Shown here piece by piece: positions 32,958 to 42,029 of a stretch of 64,000 bases of DNA. Within the stretch, counting starts at the first letter, position 1; every line of letters begins with the position of its first letter. The position numbers were made by a program, and so were the translations under genes. The notes below the pieces were generated by a model, which ran no database searches, had not been told where the DNA came from, and was given only the letters and a program-made list of their open reading frames with translations. Source of the DNA: Brachymonas sp049977365 (GTDB taxonomy: Bacteria > Pseudomonadota > Gammaproteobacteria > Burkholderiales > Burkholderiaceae_C); the NCBI RefSeq assembly GCF_049977365.1, contig NZ_JBNGEN010000003.1:62001-126000 (forward strand). Direction: 5' to 3'.

Positions 32958-33806
32958 TCAGCGGAAGATGACGGTGCGCCGTCCGTTGAGCAGCACACGG
33001 TGTTCGCTGTGCCACTTCACGGCGCGCGCGAGCACTTGGCTCTCGGTGTCGCGGCCGATGGAGGTGAGGTCCTCCACGGTCTTGCTGTGATCCACGCGGG
33101 CCACGTCCTGCTCGATGATGGGGCCTTCGTCGAGATCGGCGGTGACATAGTGTGCCGTGGCACCGATGAGCTTGACGCCACGGTCATGCGCCTGATAGTA
33201 GGGCTTGGCGCCCTTGAAGCTGGGCAGGAAGCTGTGGTGGATGTTGATGGCCCGGCCGGACAGGCGCTCGCACAGGTCGTTGCTGAGGATCTGCATGTAG
33301 CGGGCCAGCACCACCAGCTCGGCGCCTTCCTGCTCGATGATTTCGAGTTGCCGTGATTCGGCCTGCTCCTTGTGCTCGCGCGTCACGGGCAGGTGGTGGA
33401 AGGGCACGTTGTAGCTGGCCGCGAGCTGGTAGAAGTCGCGGTGGTTGCTGATGATGGCGCGGATGTCGATGGCCAGCAGCCCGCTCTTCCAGCGAAAGAG
33501 AAGGTCGTTGAGGCAGTGGCCTTCCTTGCTCACCATGATGACGGTGGGCATGCGGTGCGAGGTGGCGTACAGGCGCGCCTGCATCTGGAAGGGCGCCGCG
33601 AACTCGGCCAGACGGCGGCGCAGCACGGCCACATCAGGCTCGGGGCAGACGAAGCCCACGCGCATGAAGAACAGTCCGGTGCCCGAGTCGTTGTACTGGG
33701 CAGCCTCTTCGATGTTGCCGTCCTGCTCCATCAGGAAGCCGGAGACGGCGTGTACCAGCCCCTTCCGATCGGGGCAGGACAGGGTGAGGATGTAGGGATG
33801 AGTCAT
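32958..33806 (-). CDS. purU: Formyltetrahydrofolate deformylase PurU
   Basis: 282 aa. An N-terminal ACT domain (YILTLSCPDRKGLVHAVSGFL) precedes the formyltransferase-like catalytic domain: VSKEGHCLNDLLFRW, ISNHRDF, LARYMQILSNDLCERL and the active-site INIHHSFLPSFKGAKPYYQA with the catalytic His, then the Asp in ADLDEGPIIEQD. It hydrolyses 10-formyl-THF to formate and THF, balancing one-carbon pools. Normal length. Confidence 0.96.
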   Translation of the reverse strand: MTHPYILTLSCPDRKGLVHAVSGFLMEQDGNIEEAAQYNDSGTGLFFMRVGFVCPEPDVAVLRRRLAEFAAPFQMQARLYATSHRMPTVIMVSKEGHCLNDLLFRWKSGLLAIDIRAIISNHRDFYQLAASYNVPFHHLPVTREHKEQAESRQLEIIEQEGAELVVLARYMQILSNDLCERLSGRAINIHHSFLPSFKGAKPYYQAHDRGVKLIGATAHYVTADLDEGPIIEQDVARVDHSKTVEDLTSIGRDTESQVLARAVKWHSEHRVLLNGRRTVIFR

Positions 33807-34036
33807 GACAGATCAGGGTGGGCCATGCCCGTGCCGGACGGCGCAGACCGAAAGGACAGCCCCCGCGCACCATATCGGCGCCTGTGGGGCCCAGAACACC
33901 TGATTGTAGTGATCCTGCCCCTCTGGTTCCGTGCCGGGGATGCAGGGGGCAGAGGCATGCGCCGGGAACAGGGCACAGCCGGCAATGGCGGTGCCACTCC
34001 CGCTGCCGGATCAGTGCGGCATGTCCCGCGATGCGG

Positions 34037-34333
34037 TCAGTGCAGCATGACGGGGCTGCCCGCCAGACCGGAGTAGTGGTCGAGCATGTCCTCGACCTCT
34101 TCCTGGGTGGGGGTTTCTTCCTGCCAGCGGGTGATCTGCTGCTGGAACAGCTCGGCCCAGCTGCCGTCGAGATACACGTGCTTGCCGCAGCGCTTGTCCA
34201 CGATCTCGAATCCGTGGCGGGCCAGCGCGAGATGGGCGCGCCCATCCATGCGAATGGCTTCATCGGCGTCCAGCTCGGGCGTGGGCTGCATGTGGACTAC
34301 GGCGAAGGCTTCCGAGTCGTAGAGGGTGTTCAT
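34037..34333 (-). CDS. DUF3567 family protein
   Basis: 98 aa if started at ATG 34333 (MNTLYDSEAFAVVHM), which matches the usual start of this small Burkholderiales-specific family; in-frame ATGs at 34372 and 34393 would add 13 or 20 residues (MDYHIFAMNNEDKF) and cannot be excluded because no start has a strong ribosome site. The core HGFEIVDKRCGKHVYLDGSWAE, the TQEEVEDML helix and the final SPVMLH match the family pattern. Function unknown. Confidence 0.8.
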   Translation of the reverse strand: MNTLYDSEAFAVVHMQPTPELDADEAIRMDGRAHLALARHGFEIVDKRCGKHVYLDGSWAELFQQQITRWQEETPTQEEVEDMLDHYSGLAGSPVMLH

Positions 34334-34554
34334 GCCCACAGTGGACTGGCTGAATTTGTCTTCGTTGTTCATGGCAAAGATATGGTAGTCCATATGGGCA
34401 CTTTCAAGAACAGGGGTGGACACGGGAATGTGCAGAAAAATTCTGCTGCTGTGCATTTTTCCCTTACATCACATCGTATGAAGGCAGAAATGTAGCGTCA
34501 ATTGGCAATCTGTGCAGGAAAGCTTCCCCCGATTGGGGGATTGGATGTGCATTT

Positions 34555-34582
34555 CCTGCAGAAGTTCCCGTTCTTCTGCAGG
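34555..34582 (-). terminator. Hairpin downstream of the DUF3108 gene
   Basis: Perfect 10-bp inverted repeat CCTGCAGAAG / CTTCTGCAGG with an 8-nt loop, beginning 18 bases after the stop of the upstream minus-strand gene. No long T run follows, so this is a probable rather than certain terminator. Confidence 0.45.
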
Positions 34583-34599
34583 CAGGGTGGATGCGCGGG

Positions 34600-35868
34600 T
34601 CAGGGGGCCGTGGCAGGCATCCGCTCCAGCAGCTGCTCCACGTAATCGCCCGAGGCTTCGGAGATGCGCAGCCGCACGGGCAGGTAGACCGTTTCGCCGG
34701 AGCCGGCCTTCCAGGGGGCGTACCACACGTCCACCGTGCGGGAGGCATCGGGCGTGGCCGCACGCTGCAGGTGCACGGTCTGCAGGGGCTTGCCATCCAC
34801 CGTGACGGTGTCGGCCGGCAGAACCCCAAAGTTCCACACCGAGGCACCCCGGAGTTCGGCCACCTGTATCGGCAGCGTGCTGCCAGGCTGGCCCAGCCCG
34901 GGATGCGCCGCCAGCAGGGCCGCGAGCTGCATGAAGACGCTGACCTCGTCCTGGGCGCCGGGCATCAGCGCGGCGTCGGGCCGGCCCGTGGAGAAGGCGA
35001 TATGGCCGCCAGCGCCCTGTGCGCCGTCGGCAGGCCGCACGAACGTGGTGACATGGCCGCCGCGCCAGTCGTCGCTGAGTCGGTCGGGCTGCAGGCCGTT
35101 CGCAGTCAGGAGGCCGGTGCTGGCCTGGGTGCGGGAACCGATCAGGAAGGCACTGACCGTGAACGACATGCGGTAGCGCCCCTGGGTGTCGCTGCTCCAC
35201 TGCAGACGCGAGCTGGCGTGGTAGTTCCAGGTGGTGCGCTTGCCCGTGACTGCATAGGCCAGCTCGTAGGCGAGCGGCACGCGGGCCGGCTGCCGGGCCA
35301 TGGCGGCCACGGCCGGGGGCACGGCAGCCGCCGGGGCTGCTCCAGATGCCGGCATGGCGGGCATGGAGGGCTGATCGGGCAGGGCCGGTGCACTGGCAGC
35401 GGAAGAAGCGGCCGGCTGGGCTGCAGAGGCGGCCGAGGCAGCAGTCTCCGCAGCGGAGGCACTGCCGGTGGGGGCTGCCGCTGCGGCAGGGGCAGACAGG
35501 CGGGAGCGGACCGGGGTCGGCAGGCGGGGGGTGGGCAGATGCAGGGCCGGCGCAGGCGTGTCCAGGTGCGGGGAGGGGGCTGGTGTCGGCGTCGGGGAGG
35601 CCGGCAGCGGAGTCTCGGGGACCGGGGCCGGAACCACGCGCGTCTGTACCGGAGCGATCCGGATGACGGCCGGAGTGGCAGCAGTGTCCGGCTGCGCCGG
35701 CAGGAACAGTCCCGGTGCAAGCAGCACCCCGTGTGCCGTCACCACCAGGGCCGTGGCGGCCAGCAGCGGCAGCCAGCGCACGGCTGCGCGGCCGCGCGCG
35801 CCACGGCGCCCGATACGCAGGCGAGACAGTGGCAGAGAGGGCGGGGACGCAGGAGGCAGGACAGGCAT
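34600..35868 (-). CDS. DUF3108 domain protein with proline-rich linker
   Basis: 422 aa. A basic N-terminus and one membrane segment (about residues 31-56) anchor the protein; residues about 65-190 are a Pro/Ala/Ser-rich linker; from about 195 (LAYELAYAVTGKRTTWNYHASSRL-like start) a beta-rich DUF3108 domain extends to the end. The architecture suggests an inner-membrane protein with a periplasmic domain reaching across the periplasm, as in TonB-like proteins, but no TonB box is visible. DUF3108 genes are common in Burkholderiales near purine or one-carbon genes; function unknown. Confidence 0.82.
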   Translation of the reverse strand: MPVLPPASPPSLPLSRLRIGRRGARGRAAVRWLPLLAATALVVTAHGVLLAPGLFLPAQPDTAATPAVIRIAPVQTRVVPAPVPETPLPASPTPTPAPSPHLDTPAPALHLPTPRLPTPVRSRLSAPAAAAAPTGSASAAETAASAASAAQPAASSAASAPALPDQPSMPAMPASGAAPAAAVPPAVAAMARQPARVPLAYELAYAVTGKRTTWNYHASSRLQWSSDTQGRYRMSFTVSAFLIGSRTQASTGLLTANGLQPDRLSDDWRGGHVTTFVRPADGAQGAGGHIAFSTGRPDAALMPGAQDEVSVFMQLAALLAAHPGLGQPGSTLPIQVAELRGASVWNFGVLPADTVTVDGKPLQTVHLQRAATPDASRTVDVWYAPWKAGSGETVYLPVRLRISEASGDYVEQLLERMPATAP

Positions 35869-36008
35869 GGACAGGCGATCGAAAGAGCCGGCCTATTCTA
35901 GAATGCCCGATTCCCCCGGGCAGGGGGTTCCTGCCCGGTGTTGTGTAAGCGCCTGTTTGCACGGTCCCGGCGGGGCGGCAGGCAGCGCATCCAAAGAAAT
36001 GGTTCCCC

Positions 36009-37028
36009 ATGAAACTGGCCACCTACCGGGACGGTTCGCGTGACGGGGTGCTGGTGGTGGTGTCGCGTGACCTGCGCGAGGCCCACTATGCCACCCATGC
36101 TGCCGACCGTCTGCAGCAGGCCCTCGACGACTGGAATTACATCGGTCCGCAGCTGCAGGATGTCTATGACGCGCTCAACGCCGGACGTGCGCGCGAGGCC
36201 TTCCCCTTCGAGCCCGCGCGCTGCATGGCGCCCCTGCCGCGCGCGGCGCAGTGGGTGGAGGGCTGTGCCTTTCCGCGCCAGGAGGCCCGGGTGCGGATGG
36301 CCTTGCCTGCCGGGGCGATCCCCTCGGATGCGGCTCCGCTGCTGTTTCAGGGGGCGAGTGACGACTTCCGGGGAGCCTGCGCTCCCGTGCGCTGTCCTGC
36401 GGAGGCGGGGGCCGATTTCGGGGCGGGGCTGGCCGCCATCACCGCCGACCTGCCCATGGGGTGCAGCGCCGAGCGCGCGCTGCAGGGCATTCGGCTTCTG
36501 GCTCTGACCAACAGCATCTGTCTGCGCACCATCGAGGAGTGGGAGCTTGCACGCGGCATGGGGGTGCTGCTCGCGCGGGTGGCCACGGTGTTCAGCCCTG
36601 TGGCCCTCACGCCGGACGAGCTGGGCGAGGGCTGGCGCGAAGGGCGTGTCCATGGGACGCTGCAGGTGGACTGGAACGGCCGCCGCGTCGGCATGTGCGA
36701 TGTCGGCAGCGACATGCGCTGGGGGCTGCATGAGCTGCTGGCGCATGTGTGCCGTACGCGGACTCTGCGCGCCGGCAGCGTCATGGGCTCCGGTGCGGCG
36801 AGCAACCGGGACAACCGCAAGGGCTATGCCTGCGTGGCCGATCGCCGCATGTCCGAGGCGCTGGAGCAGGGCGAGGCCATGACGGCCTGGCCGGTGCCCG
36901 GAGATTCGGTGCGCATCGAAATGAAAGGGCGTGACGGCCGCAGTCTGTTCGGTGCCATTGACCAGGTGCTGGCAGGCCCCGAAGGGCAGGGCGAGGCCGA
37001 CGCCGACGAGGACAGCGCAGCGTCGTGA
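36009..37028 (+). CDS. Fumarylacetoacetate hydrolase (FAH) family protein
   Basis: 339 aa. The N-terminus MKLATYRDGSRDGVLVVVSRD and WNYIGPQLQDVYDAL, the ASDDFRG block, TIEEWELARGMGVLLARVATVFSPVALTPDELGE, and the late GSVMGSGAASNRDNRKGYACVADRR match FAH-like proteins of Burkholderiales that degrade aromatic breakdown products. Of the usual metal ligands (E-x-E...D), the expected ExE is not obvious in the ADLPMGCSAE region, so catalysis is uncertain. It ends with an acidic tail. Confidence 0.85.
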   Translation: MKLATYRDGSRDGVLVVVSRDLREAHYATHAADRLQQALDDWNYIGPQLQDVYDALNAGRAREAFPFEPARCMAPLPRAAQWVEGCAFPRQEARVRMALPAGAIPSDAAPLLFQGASDDFRGACAPVRCPAEAGADFGAGLAAITADLPMGCSAERALQGIRLLALTNSICLRTIEEWELARGMGVLLARVATVFSPVALTPDELGEGWREGRVHGTLQVDWNGRRVGMCDVGSDMRWGLHELLAHVCRTRTLRAGSVMGSGAASNRDNRKGYACVADRRMSEALEQGEAMTAWPVPGDSVRIEMKGRDGRSLFGAIDQVLAGPEGQGEADADEDSAAS

Positions 37029-37181
37029 GTGCTGCGTGCGCTGCAGGCGAAGGCGCACACGGCGAGGGGCGCCGCAAGCGTGCGCTCCAGGGGCCATCTC
37101 CGGTGAGGACCGCATGATGTCCGTCAAGGAACGGCAGCCCGTCTGCCAAGACCCTTGGAGCGTCAGGGGTTTGCACGCATA

Positions 37182-37589
37182 ATGGGCTTCATGGTGCTCG
37201 CTTTTTCTCCCTCAGTCCTGCAGCGCGTCCTGCGCATGCCGGCCGGTTCCGCCCGGAGCTGGCTGTGGGGGGTGTTGCTGGCTCTGGCGGCGGGATGGTT
37301 CTCGCCTCTGGTCAAGGCCGAGGCCTTCGAGGTGGTCTGCTCCGGGGGAGAGAGCGGTGTCCTCGTCGTGACCGAGACGCAGGATGACCTGTCGCATGCC
37401 CTGCTGCATGGACGCACCTGCGCCTTCTGCATGCCGGTGTCCATGGCGCCGCCACCGGCGCTGCTGCCCGTGGTGCCTGCGGCCACGCTCCCGGTGGCGG
37501 AGCCCGTGGCGACTTTGCCGGCCTCGGTCCCGGCCCGATTCCCGGCCCATCGGCTGGCCCGCGCCCCACCTGCATCCCGCCTGCTCTGA
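37182..37589 (+). CDS. DUF2946-like secreted protein, copper-associated
   Basis: 135 aa from ATG 37182; ATG 37191 is also possible. A hydrophobic signal segment (about residues 28-50) ends at a processing-like site (VKAEA), followed by VVCSGG and an HGRTCAFC motif, the His-x3-Cys-x2-Cys pattern typical of DUF2946 proteins. The rest is a Pro/Val/Ala-rich tail. DUF2946 genes often sit next to copper genes; here the next gene is a PCu(A)C copper chaperone, so a role in copper handling is inferred. Confidence 0.7.
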   Translation: MGFMVLAFSPSVLQRVLRMPAGSARSWLWGVLLALAAGWFSPLVKAEAFEVVCSGGESGVLVVTETQDDLSHALLHGRTCAFCMPVSMAPPPALLPVVPAATLPVAEPVATLPASVPARFPAHRLARAPPASRLL

Positions 37590-37857
37590 GCACCCGGCAA
37601 GACCGAGGCATTCGCCCTGTGTGTTCTGTCTCCGATGAGATGGGCAGACGGAGGATGGTCGGGTGTCGAGGTGTCTGTCTGCTGTTCCCTTTTTTCCGTT
37701 CCCTTGTTTTTCCTGTCTGTTTCCTCCGGATCCGTGATCCGGGGAAACGGCGGGTTGCTGCGTCGCCTTGCGCTGTCGGGCGGGCCACGGCTTCGTCCGT
37801 GCATGCCCGGTGTACAGGGCAGAGCGGGCAACCTGCATCTGCCTTCTGAGGTGTGTC

Positions 37858-38463
37858 ATGTCTTTTGCATCGCTGTCTTCCTTCTCTTCTTTCCGTTTTT
37901 CTTCTTCCATGGCCTGGGGCGCTGCCGTGCTGGCCGGGCTGCTGGGCGCATCCGCCGCAGTGCAGGCACAGGTGCCTGCACCCGCCCATGCGGGCCATGC
38001 GCTGGCACGCATGGCGGTGGCTGGCGAGCATCTGCTGTCGGTGCAGCATCCCTGGGTGCGGGCCACGGTGGCGGGGCAGAAAGCCACCGGAGCCTTCATG
38101 GAGCTGCGGGCCAGCGAGCCGCTCGAACTGGTGGGGGCGCGCAGCCCCATCACGCATGTGGTGCAGGTGCATGAAATGGCCGTGGACCACGGCGTCATGA
38201 AGATGCGCCACCTGCCGGTGCTGCCCCTGCCCGCAGGCCAAACCGTGTCTCTGCGCCCGGGCAGCTACCACATCATGTTCATGGATCTGGACAAGCCGCT
38301 CGCGGCCGGCAGCACGGTGCCCCTGACGCTGGAGCTGCGCAATGCGCGCGGGCAGCAGTTCCAGCGCACGCTGCAGGTGCCGGTACAGGCCATGACGCCG
38401 GGTGCCGGCGCTGCGGCCCATGCTCCCGGCATGCACGGAGGCATGGCCATGCCCCATCCGTAA
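37858..38463 (+). CDS. Periplasmic copper chaperone PCu(A)C
   Basis: 201 aa with a signal peptide (membrane segment about residues 19-37, cleavage near AVQAQ). The mature domain shows VQHPWVRATVAGQKATGAFMEL, then the copper site: HVVQVHEMAVDHGVMKMR supplies the conserved His and Met ligands, followed by LPAGQTVSLRPGSYHIMFMDL. In the family these bind Cu(I) and deliver it to the CuA centre of cytochrome oxidase. The gene is 9 kb from nosZ, another CuA enzyme. The C-terminal His/Met tail (HAPGMHGGMAMPHP) adds further metal ligands. Confidence 0.93.
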   Translation: MSFASLSSFSSFRFSSSMAWGAAVLAGLLGASAAVQAQVPAPAHAGHALARMAVAGEHLLSVQHPWVRATVAGQKATGAFMELRASEPLELVGARSPITHVVQVHEMAVDHGVMKMRHLPVLPLPAGQTVSLRPGSYHIMFMDLDKPLAAGSTVPLTLELRNARGQQFQRTLQVPVQAMTPGAGAAAHAPGMHGGMAMPHP

Positions 38464-38800
38464 GGCAAGGGGCAGGTGCCCCTGAGTCCGGCCGGGGTCT
38501 GCACGGGCCTCTGCCGGGAAGTGTTTTCATGATTTGACGCACGCCATGCAAGCGGCCGTTCTGGCGCGTGCTCCCCTTGCTGAGTGGAGCCCGGCGCGCC
38601 CAGCCCCTGCCCGATGATTTCACCTCTTTCCGGGGCATGTTGGCGGCCGTGGCGTGCGTCCTTTTGAACTGGTGTCTGCTCTTTGCCCCGTTCGGGACTA
38701 TCCCGTGCATGCAGGCCGATGGGCTTGCAGTATCCTTGTGTGGATCAGGGCCGTGCACGTGCCGTGCAGGGTGCAATCCGCCATTTCAGGAGACAAGAGC
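38464..38800. other. 337-bp intergenic region before phaM
   Basis: Apart from a short perfect hairpin right after the copper chaperone stop (AGGGGCA-GG-TGCCCCT, 38468-38483), which may end that transcript, I see no gene, RNA or clear sigma-70 promoter. The last bases hold TTTCAGGAGACAAGAGC, the ribosome site of phaM. Confidence 0.5.
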
Positions 38801-39793
38801 ATGAGCGCCAATGCAGCGGGATTCGATTTCAGCAAGTTCGTTCCGGGCTTCGACTTTCTCAAGCAGATCACGCAGCCGCGTGGCCTGACGCCTTCTCCCG
38901 CACAGTGGGTCGCCCCTACGGTGGATCCCGAGGAGATCCAGCGCCGCATCGACGAGCTCAAGACCGTGCAGTTCTGGCTGGAGCAGAACACCACCGCCCT
39001 CAAGGCCACGATTCAGGCGCTGGAAGTGCAGAAGATGACGCTGACCACGCTGCGCACCATGAACGTGGGGCTCACGGACATGGCCCAGGTGTTCCAGCAG
39101 GGCATGGCCGACACCATGTCGAGCGTGACCCAGGCCGTGAGTGCCGGTGCACGCCAGCCTGATGCCGATTTTTCCACCCCCGCCGAGCCGACGGCTGCGG
39201 CATCGTCCGTGGGTGCAACCCCCGGGGCCAGCTTCGGTGCTTCCCCCGAGGAGAGTGCGGCCGGGGAGCCGTCTGCACCGGCAGAGGATGCAGCGGCCCC
39301 TCCGCAGGGCGGAACCGAAGCGCTCCATGCCGCCTTTGCCCAGGCGGGGCAGTGGTGGGCCGGCATGCTGCAGACCTTCCAGTACATTGCGCAGCAGGCG
39401 CAGGCCGATGTGCTTGAGCGTCAGGAAGCCTTTGCCCGTGCACAGCAGGACATGGCGTCTTCTCTGACCGAGCAGGCGGGCGCAGCGGATGCTGCCACTG
39501 ACACCGCGGCCGACCCGACGAGCGAGGCTCCTGCTGCTGCCCGTGCGGCGAGCCCGCGCCGTCCTGCACGCAAGGCGGCCTCTGCGGCCCCTGCAGGGGC
39601 AGGCCCATCGGCGCGTCCTTCCAGGGCGGCCGGGGCCAAGTCCGGCAGCGACACGCCCCGCACCAGCGCCGCACGGCCCAAGGCTGCTGCGGCTGCTTCC
39701 GGCATCAAGAAAACCACGGTGGCACGCCGATCCGCCACCGGAGCCAGTACGGCAGGCCAGCCCGCATCGGCCCCTGCCCGCAAGCCGCGCTGA
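38801..39793 (+). CDS. phaM: PhaM-like polyhydroxybutyrate granule protein
   Basis: 330 aa from ATG 38801, preceded by CAGGAGACAAGAGC. The N-terminal FSKFVPGFDFLKQIT and the helix VDPEEIQRRIDELKTVQFWL followed by LEVQKMTLTTLRTMNVG are the conserved PhaM core. The C-terminus after residue 240 is a long Ala/Lys/Arg-rich tail of the histone-like (PAKKA) kind. In Cupriavidus PhaM activates PHB synthase and ties granules to the nucleoid through that basic tail. The acidic, Ala-rich middle region is longer here than usual. Confidence 0.87.
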   Translation: MSANAAGFDFSKFVPGFDFLKQITQPRGLTPSPAQWVAPTVDPEEIQRRIDELKTVQFWLEQNTTALKATIQALEVQKMTLTTLRTMNVGLTDMAQVFQQGMADTMSSVTQAVSAGARQPDADFSTPAEPTAAASSVGATPGASFGASPEESAAGEPSAPAEDAAAPPQGGTEALHAAFAQAGQWWAGMLQTFQYIAQQAQADVLERQEAFARAQQDMASSLTEQAGAADAATDTAADPTSEAPAAARAASPRRPARKAASAAPAGAGPSARPSRAAGAKSGSDTPRTSAARPKAAAAASGIKKTTVARRSATGASTAGQPASAPARKPR

Positions 39794-39817
39794 GGCGCTG
39801 CATGGGGCGGGCACTCC

Positions 39818-40660
39818 TCAGGCCGGGAGGCTGCCCCAGAGTCCCGTGCGGACGGCTTCCAGCGCCTGCTCCAGTTCGGCCGGGCTGTTGCTGACAATGG
39901 CGTCGGCTGTGGCCAGCGGCTCTTCCAGGGGCGCTGCGCTCAGGAGCAGCAGCCGCGTGTCGGCGAGGGCATGGATCTGCACCTGATCCCCCGCCGCATC
40001 GAAGAACACAAGGGAGGGCGCCGCCAGGCTGCCCGGCCAGAAATCGACGGCGGCTTCACCCGCCACTATCAGGGCACTGGCATACCACCCGCGCGGCAGG
40101 GGCGCGTCGAGCGTATGCCCTGCCCGCAGGTGGACGTCCCAGCACTGCACGGGGGTGGCGGTCTCGGCCGGGCCGATCTGGCCCTGCCATTCGCCGGCGA
40201 TGATGCGTGCGGATCCCGCATCATCCGGCAGGGGAACGGCAGGGATGTCCGCTGCCCGGAGGGGCTGGCTGTGGGGGGGCGTGGATTTGTAGGCGGCAGG
40301 CAGGTTCAGCCAGACGCTGAGGGCTTCGACCGGGGTGTCCGTCGCGTCCGCGTAGCGGTGGAGCGTGCCGTGTCCTGCCGTGCTCCATTCGGCATCTCCG
40401 GCCTGCAGATGGGCGTGATGACCAGCGGAATCCTGCACGTCCAGGGCCCCGTGCAGCACGAGCGTCAGGCATTCGATGCCGGACTCCGGACGCACGAAAC
40501 ACCCCGCTGCAGCAGTGGTGCCCCTGATATGGCTGGCATGGAGCACGGGATTGGCCTGCTTGCCGAGGCCGTGGCTGTCGAAGAAGACATGCTCCTCGCC
40601 CAGGGTGCCCAGAGGCTGTGCGGAGAGTGCGCGCGAAGCGCCAATGACCAGTTTGCGCAT
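39818..40660 (-). CDS. Pirin-family cupin protein
   Basis: 280 aa. The double cupin pirin layout is seen: the N-terminal GLGKQANPVLHASHIRG, cupin strands with HGALDVQDSAGHHAHLQAGDAEW-like metal site (several His in the first barrel), and a second barrel with VHLRAGHTLDAPLPRG and LIVAGEAAVDFW. Known members are quercetinases or redox-sensing regulators; function cannot be set. It lies 40 bp downstream of the last nos gene on the same strand and could be co-transcribed. Confidence 0.85.
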   Translation of the reverse strand: MRKLVIGASRALSAQPLGTLGEEHVFFDSHGLGKQANPVLHASHIRGTTAAAGCFVRPESGIECLTLVLHGALDVQDSAGHHAHLQAGDAEWSTAGHGTLHRYADATDTPVEALSVWLNLPAAYKSTPPHSQPLRAADIPAVPLPDDAGSARIIAGEWQGQIGPAETATPVQCWDVHLRAGHTLDAPLPRGWYASALIVAGEAAVDFWPGSLAAPSLVFFDAAGDQVQIHALADTRLLLLSAAPLEEPLATADAIVSNSPAELEQALEAVRTGLWGSLPA

Positions 40661-40700
40661 AAAGGCTTTCCTGAAGAGCAGTGTGTGGAGGGGGAAAAAA

Positions 40701-41411
40701 TCAGGTGTCGTGCATGGATCGGCGCATGGCTTCCTGACGTGCAGAACCCAGGGGGGCCAGCAGGGCGGGTGTCATGGTGCTGGCCTGCAGCACGCGGCCT
40801 CCATGGCGGCGTGCGTGGGCCAGCGCCCGTGACCGGTCGGCAAATGCGGGGAGGTCGGGGTTGCGCATGGGGCCCAGCGTGTTGGAGCCCTGCACCAGCC
40901 AGGCCGCGTCGAGCGGCACCCAGGCGGCAGTGGCCAGATCGGTGACCCACAGAGAGCGCACGTCGGAGGCGGGGCGCCCGGCGCTGTAGTGGGCGACGTT
41001 GTGCCGGAAGCGCAGGAGATCCACCGGGGAGTCGAAGAAGTGAGCGGCACCGTCGGCATACAGCACCTGTGCCGCCCAGCGCGGCATGCGCGCCGGAAAC
41101 ATGCCGCAGACCGGGCAGCGTGCCGAGGCAGGGACTGGGCGGGGTGCCGATGGTGGCAGTCCGCTGCGGGGATCATGGGCAATGGCCGGGGCCGTGATGC
41201 ACACCGTATCTTCCAACGCGGACGCCGAGGCCACCGGCGCGCCGGCGGGCGACGTGCCGAGCAGGGGCAGCCAGTGCCGGCGAGTGAACCAGCCCGCCGC
41301 ACCCGTGGCGAATGCTCCGCCCGCTGCCATGCAGAACCACCGCCGGCTCCGAGCGGCGGAGACGGCGGATGCAGGGGCAGGAGGACGGGGCAGCGGGGGC
41401 ATGGGCAGCAT
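40701..41411 (-). CDS. Second NosL-type copper chaperone, membrane anchored
   Basis: 236 aa; start at ATG 41411 or 41402. The N-terminus carries an RRWFCMAAGGAFATGAAG segment that looks like a Tat-type or membrane-anchor signal. The mature part has the NosL signature RCPVCGMFPARMPRWAAQV, then DGAAHFFDSPVDLLRF. It resembles the NosL family but is clearly different from the lipoprotein NosL just upstream. It probably holds or passes Cu(I) for NosZ. The final residues are basic and unconserved. Confidence 0.85.
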   Translation of the reverse strand: MLPMPPLPRPPAPASAVSAARSRRWFCMAAGGAFATGAAGWFTRRHWLPLLGTSPAGAPVASASALEDTVCITAPAIAHDPRSGLPPSAPRPVPASARCPVCGMFPARMPRWAAQVLYADGAAHFFDSPVDLLRFRHNVAHYSAGRPASDVRSLWVTDLATAAWVPLDAAWLVQGSNTLGPMRNPDLPAFADRSRALAHARRHGGRVLQASTMTPALLAPLGSARQEAMRRSMHDT

Positions 41412-41431
41412 GGCAGCAGGGAAAGGGCTTC

Positions 41432-42016
41432 TCACATGTGGCTGTCGGTGTTGGCCCCGCCGCGCAGGTCCACCATCTCCGGTCGGATGTCGGACATGCG
41501 CAGCAGCTTGCCTCCGTACTGCTGGATGAAGGCACGGGCGTCCGCTTCGCGGCTGAAGCTGGCAAAGGTCGGCCCCATCGAGCCGTGGCGCCGGCTGCCC
41601 TGCACGTACAGGGCCGTGCGGGCGTCGATCCATGCGCCCTGGGGGTGCTCCCAGTCGGTCTTGCCCATGTCCTGGACGTAGACGGCGCTGACCTTGCGCA
41701 CCTGCTCTGGTTGCAGCAGGGCATTGAGCACCTCGACCGTGTCACAGTGGAAGGCGGGCTTGTCGGCCTGGGCGAAATGAATCTGGCCCTTGGGCCCGGG
41801 GTAGTCGGCGAGCAGCATGCCGTCAAGCTCGCAGGCCGTGCTGCGGGTGAAGTCAACCGGGGCCACGCTGGCCCGGCTTTCGCCCCGCCCGCCGCAGGCG
41901 GCCAGTGGCGCCACGGCAGCGAGTGCCAGCATGCCCAGCAGCAGCCGGTGTTCGGAACAGACGGATTCGTGCCGGGCATTGCGCCCCTGGCAGCAGCGGC
42001 AGGTATATGGCTTCAT
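41432..42016 (-). CDS. nosL: Nitrous oxide reductase copper chaperone NosL (lipoprotein)
   Basis: 194 aa. A signal peptide ends in a lipobox (VAPLAACGG, Cys at residue 42). The mature domain has the NosL copper motif ACELDGMLLADYPGPKGQIHF and the ATSFSREADA-like FASFSREADARAFI segment. NosL delivers Cu(I) to the CuZ site through NosDFY. A Cys-rich N-terminal leader before the signal (MKPYTCRCCQGRN) is unusual and could mark a downstream start. It begins 14 bp after nosY. Confidence 0.9.
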   Translation of the reverse strand: MKPYTCRCCQGRNARHESVCSEHRLLLGMLALAAVAPLAACGGRGESRASVAPVDFTRSTACELDGMLLADYPGPKGQIHFAQADKPAFHCDTVEVLNALLQPEQVRKVSAVYVQDMGKTDWEHPQGAWIDARTALYVQGSRRHGSMGPTFASFSREADARAFIQQYGGKLLRMSDIRPEMVDLRGGANTDSHM

Positions 42017-42029
42017 GGTGTGTCGATTC

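Noticed and set aside
37726..37742. CCGGATC-CGT-GATCCGG hairpin as a terminator of the DUF2946 gene
   Set aside because: Stem is short and no T run follows on either strand; too weak to call.
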